33,818 nt of DNA from Anaerolineae bacterium. Its GTDB lineage: Bacteria; Chloroflexota; Anaerolineae; Aggregatilineales; Phototrophicaceae. A program made the position numbers and the translations under genes. The stretch is from contig JAAXID010000250.1 of the NCBI GenBank assembly GCA_012270545.1, forward strand, positions 1 through 33,818, given 5' to 3'. Shown here piece by piece: positions 31,400 to 33,818 of this stretch. The notes below the pieces were generated by a model. It saw only the letters and a program-made list of their open reading frames with translations. It made no database searches and had not been told where the DNA came from. Numbering within the stretch: the first letter of the stretch is position 1; each line of letters begins with the position of its first letter.

Positions 31400-32443
31400 C
31401 TAGTTGATATAGGGATGATCGGCCGCCAGCAAACCTTCTTCTTTCAGCACATGCCAGAAGGCGGCCGGCACTTCGGCGGACAGAGCCTCGACATTGGTTT
31501 TGACGCGTTCGGGCCTGCTGGTGCTGAGGGCGAGCGCGACGATCCCCGGATGCGATTTCCCGAATTGAATGCAAACTTCGTACGGGACTTGATTGTATTC
31601 GGCGCAGAGCCGGAAGAACTTCTCGCGCCAGGCGAATTTCTCAGCGCCCTCGGGATTCGCTGGATCAAGCTTGACGTAATTGAAGAACGCGCCACCCACG
31701 AGAAAGCCGGCGTTGAAGACGGCCGAATTGATGATGGCGACGCCCTTGGCCTGCAGTGAATCCATGAAGGCGAGCAGATCGGCCGGATGCGAGTAAAGCG
31801 TATAGCTGTTGGCGAACATCACCCAGTCGAGCTGCGTGTGCGCGTCAATCTCAGCGATCGATTTCCAGTTCTTGGCGCCGACGCCGATGCCTTTCGCCAC
31901 GCCCTGCGCTTTCAATTCGCCGAGCGCAGCATAGGCGCCGAGGATATCAGCGAAACGGCCTTCGCGGTCGGCGGGTGATTCAGCCGCGTCGAGGTATTCA
32001 TCCGGATCGTGAACGGAGACGAGCTGCGTGCTGTAATCGCCGCCGAGCAGCTCGAGCCCCTGTTCGAAGCATTTGAGGATGCCATCATAGCTGATGTCCT
32101 GCACGGCATCGTGCGCCAAGCCGAACCAGGCGCCTGGCTCAAAGGTGGGTTCCGCCGTCGTCAAGGGCGCGCGCAGCCAGGCCAGCTTGTTGCTGATGAT
32201 GACCTCGTCATCGCCCACGCCGAGCTCGCGCAGGCAATCGCCCATCACTTCCAGCGCCAGCCCAGCGCCATATTTGCCCGCTGAATCAATGACGACGGGT
32301 TTGGGCAAGTGCTGGAAGATGGCGCGCATCGTCTCCAGTTTGGATGCGTAGGAAAACTCGCGGAACAAATTGCCCAGCGCGGTCGAGCCGAAGATCAGCG
32401 GTGGCGTCTGTAATCCAGTGTTGCCGAAGGGTACGGGTTGCAT
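31400..32443 (-). CDS. Aldo/keto reductase, L-fucose (D-threo-aldose) 1-dehydrogenase-like
   Basis: A 347-aa NAD(P)-dependent (beta/alpha)8 oxidoreductase. The catalytic tetrad is visible: Asp53 and Tyr58 in DSAGKYGAG, Lys86 in ISNKLAWL and His145 in VSVHDPDEY. The long segment between Lys86 and His145 and the HDPDEY motif resemble the D-threo-aldose/L-fucose dehydrogenase and pyridoxal dehydrogenase branch, which oxidises L-fucose to fuconolactone, the first step of the non-phosphorylating pathway. The ATG at 32443 has GGAG 9 nt upstream; an ATG at 32458 has none. An ATATTA (TAATAT on the minus strand) at 32522-32527 may be its -10 box. Later pathway enzymes are not in the window. Confidence 0.88.
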   Translation of the reverse strand: MQPVPFGNTGLQTPPLIFGSTALGNLFREFSYASKLETMRAIFQHLPKPVVIDSAGKYGAGLALEVMGDCLRELGVGDDEVIISNKLAWLRAPLTTAEPTFEPGAWFGLAHDAVQDISYDGILKCFEQGLELLGGDYSTQLVSVHDPDEYLDAAESPADREGRFADILGAYAALGELKAQGVAKGIGVGAKNWKSIAEIDAHTQLDWVMFANSYTLYSHPADLLAFMDSLQAKGVAIINSAVFNAGFLVGGAFFNYVKLDPANPEGAEKFAWREKFFRLCAEYNQVPYEVCIQFGKSHPGIVALALSTSRPERVKTNVEALSAEVPAAFWHVLKEEGLLAADHPYIN

Positions 32444-32567
32444 ATCAACTCTCTCCATAATTCAGTTCAATCATCCATCTCGCTCTTGAGATTGACCGGC
32501 GTTGTCAGCGCTTCGAACGACATATTAACCTAAGCCGGGCGAAGAAAAATGCCGTCCGACCTCAAGG

Positions 32568-33818
32568 TTATCGAATAGTTGGCGCGCCGCCGATCCGGCC
32601 GACGATCCAACCAACTATGAAGTTCGCCGTCTGCACTTTCCACCAAGGGTAGCCCCCGCTCTGATGCGGACCAGCGAGAATTGCTACGTAATCACCCTCG
32701 ACCAACTGCCCGATCTGCGCGGCAGCCGTGCTCGGGCTCTGGCGGATGTTCAGACGCGGTATCACCGTCCGCAGCTGCTGGCCGGGACAATATTCCGAAT
32801 TCTCAATGACGCCGGCGGGAATCGTCGGCGATCCAAATCCGCTGGCGCTGAATTGCGGATCGCGCAGCCGCTCGGTCACATCGGTGACGCTTCCGCCCTC
32901 CACCTGAACCGTGTACTGCCGACCTTGTACTGCGACGACCACCAAGCTGCGGTTGGGGAACCAGCGAACGTCCTCGGGCGGGGCGTCCCCGATGAAGCCG
33001 GATATCTGCCGGCCAGCGCTATCGTATAATGCGACCGGTCCGCTGCCCGGCGCGCCAGGCCGTCCCAAAGCCACGACCTCTCCATTTGGCCGCCGCGCGG
33101 CGTCACGTAGCCACAGCCCATGCGCGGAGGCATCGAGGATGACGCGCTCGCCGGACAAGTTATTGTTGACTTCGCCGATGATCACGCGACCATCCGGGCG
33201 GCGGCCGCTGACGATGATGCCCTGCCCATCCGGATTCCAGTGTCCGTAATCGTAACGAACGAAGCGCGGCGCCTGACTGGCTTGATGAGCAGACTGCTCG
33301 CGAAGCGCCTGCGCGATGGCGAGCGCGTTACGTCCTTCGTCCGGCAGATGCGCCGTTAGCAGCACCGTGTTGCTGTCCTGTATTGGCGACCATGAAACCG
33401 CCCTGGTTGCCCAATGCCCCGCGTTGCTGGGACGGACAAGTGAGCAGGAGTTGTAGCCTGAATTCGGACAGTCGCGCATGATCGGATAAGTCGGATCATA
33501 TTGGCTCTCGTTGCGCGGCTGCCAGAACCAGACGCCCGCGTTGGCGGTGTCGGTGCCTTGTGGCGGCGCGATGCGAAAGCTGAACTGTTGACCGTCAGCC
33601 GACCAATCCAATTCCACAATGCGGTTCTTGTTCTGGTCGATGCTGGCCACGCCGAATCCCTCGAAGAAGGGCGAGAAACTCATCATGCCCTCTTGCGGCA
33701 CGCCAAGAGGCTTGTAGCGCAGAATGCCATAGTGATCGGTTCGAATCCAGCTGTTATTGGGATCGGCCGGATTGGGCAGGAACAAGCGTACGCCACCACC
33801 CAACTGGATATTCTGGAA
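32568..33818 (-). CDS. Surface protein with propeller-like region and C-terminal SH3 domain, 5' end missing
   Basis: The gene runs off the right edge; the frame is open through base 33818, and the apparent start at 33803 is only an internal TTG. The visible 416 codons contain a WD40/TolB-like region (repeated strands such as QFSFRIAP, GHWNPDGQGIIVSGRRPDG and VRWFPNRSLVVVAVQ) that should form part of a beta-propeller, then a C-terminal SH3b domain of about 65 residues with LNIRQSPSTAAAQIG and WWKVQ. The type is frequent in Chloroflexota, where such proteins are exported and bind wall or surface glycans. The signal peptide is outside the window. No terminator is seen in the 124-nt gap downstream. 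Confidence 0.8.
   Translation of the reverse strand, partial: FQNIQLGGGVRLFLPNPADPNNSWIRTDHYGILRYKPLGVPQEGMMSFSPFFEGFGVASIDQNKNRIVELDWSADGQQFSFRIAPPQGTDTANAGVWFWQPRNESQYDPTYPIMRDCPNSGYNSCSLVRPSNAGHWATRAVSWSPIQDSNTVLLTAHLPDEGRNALAIAQALREQSAHQASQAPRFVRYDYGHWNPDGQGIIVSGRRPDGRVIIGEVNNNLSGERVILDASAHGLWLRDAARRPNGEVVALGRPGAPGSGPVALYDSAGRQISGFIGDAPPEDVRWFPNRSLVVVAVQGRQYTVQVEGGSVTDVTERLRDPQFSASGFGSPTIPAGVIENSEYCPGQQLRTVIPRLNIRQSPSTAAAQIGQLVEGDYVAILAGPHQSGGYPWWKVQTANFIVGWIVGRIGGAPTIR

Overview
The window looks like a Chloroflexota (Anaerolineae-like) genome fragment. The signs are a moderately GC-rich sequence, several surface proteins with Thr/Ala/Pro-rich linkers joined to bacterial SH3 domains, a large PBP1A with a proline-rich cytoplasmic head, a TIR-FHA fusion, an extracellular solute-binding protein with a twin-arginine signal, and a GroEL-like paralogue. 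The lineage is inferred from protein style only; there is no rRNA in the window.

Layout. 1-11133 is mostly housekeeping or envelope: the end of a GT4 glycosyltransferase, a TIR-FHA protein, PBP1A (minus), a DPM/GtrB-like GT2 glycosyltransferase, a LppX/LprG-like lipoprotein (minus), a short-chain polyprenyl diphosphate synthase (minus), a ConA-like beta-sandwich protein and an SH3 lipoprotein (both minus), tRNA-Arg(ACG) with its own promoter and terminator, then a PhyH-type Fe(II)/2-oxoglutarate oxygenase.

11230-32443 is an accessory carbohydrate region that I read as a locus for sulfated, fucose-containing glycans. It holds two formylglycine sulfatases, three divergent GH29 alpha-L-fucosidases, an Ldh_2-family oxidoreductase, an ABC sugar importer (binding protein plus two permeases, no ATPase), two tandem paralogous MFS transporters, an APH-fold kinase and an aldo/keto reductase resembling L-fucose (D-threo-aldose) 1-dehydrogenase. 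None of the fucosidases or sulfatases has a visible signal peptide, so the model is import of sulfated oligosaccharides followed by desulfation, defucosylation and oxidation of L-fucose in the cytoplasm. Lactonase, fuconate dehydratase and the later enzymes are not in the window.

Inside this region are genes that do not fit plain sugar catabolism. One pair is a full-length but divergent Cpn60/GroEL homologue, whose equivalent of the catalytic Asp398 is Arg, coupled by a 1-nt gap to a five-Asp-box beta-propeller. The other is a membrane-anchored coiled-coil protein made of 21-bp repeats, upstream of a seven-repeat FG-GAP/ASPIC-UnbV protein. The chaperonin-propeller pair is the best candidate for an undescribed system.

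Regulatory signals are readable in places: two tandem near-consensus promoters with an overlapping dyad ahead of the ABC importer, a hairpin between binding protein and permease, and a 19-bp palindrome at the -35 position of the first sulfatase. 32568-33818 is the 3' part of another SH3-domain surface protein that runs off the window. The longest gene-free stretch, 20646-21011, is a divergent promoter region.
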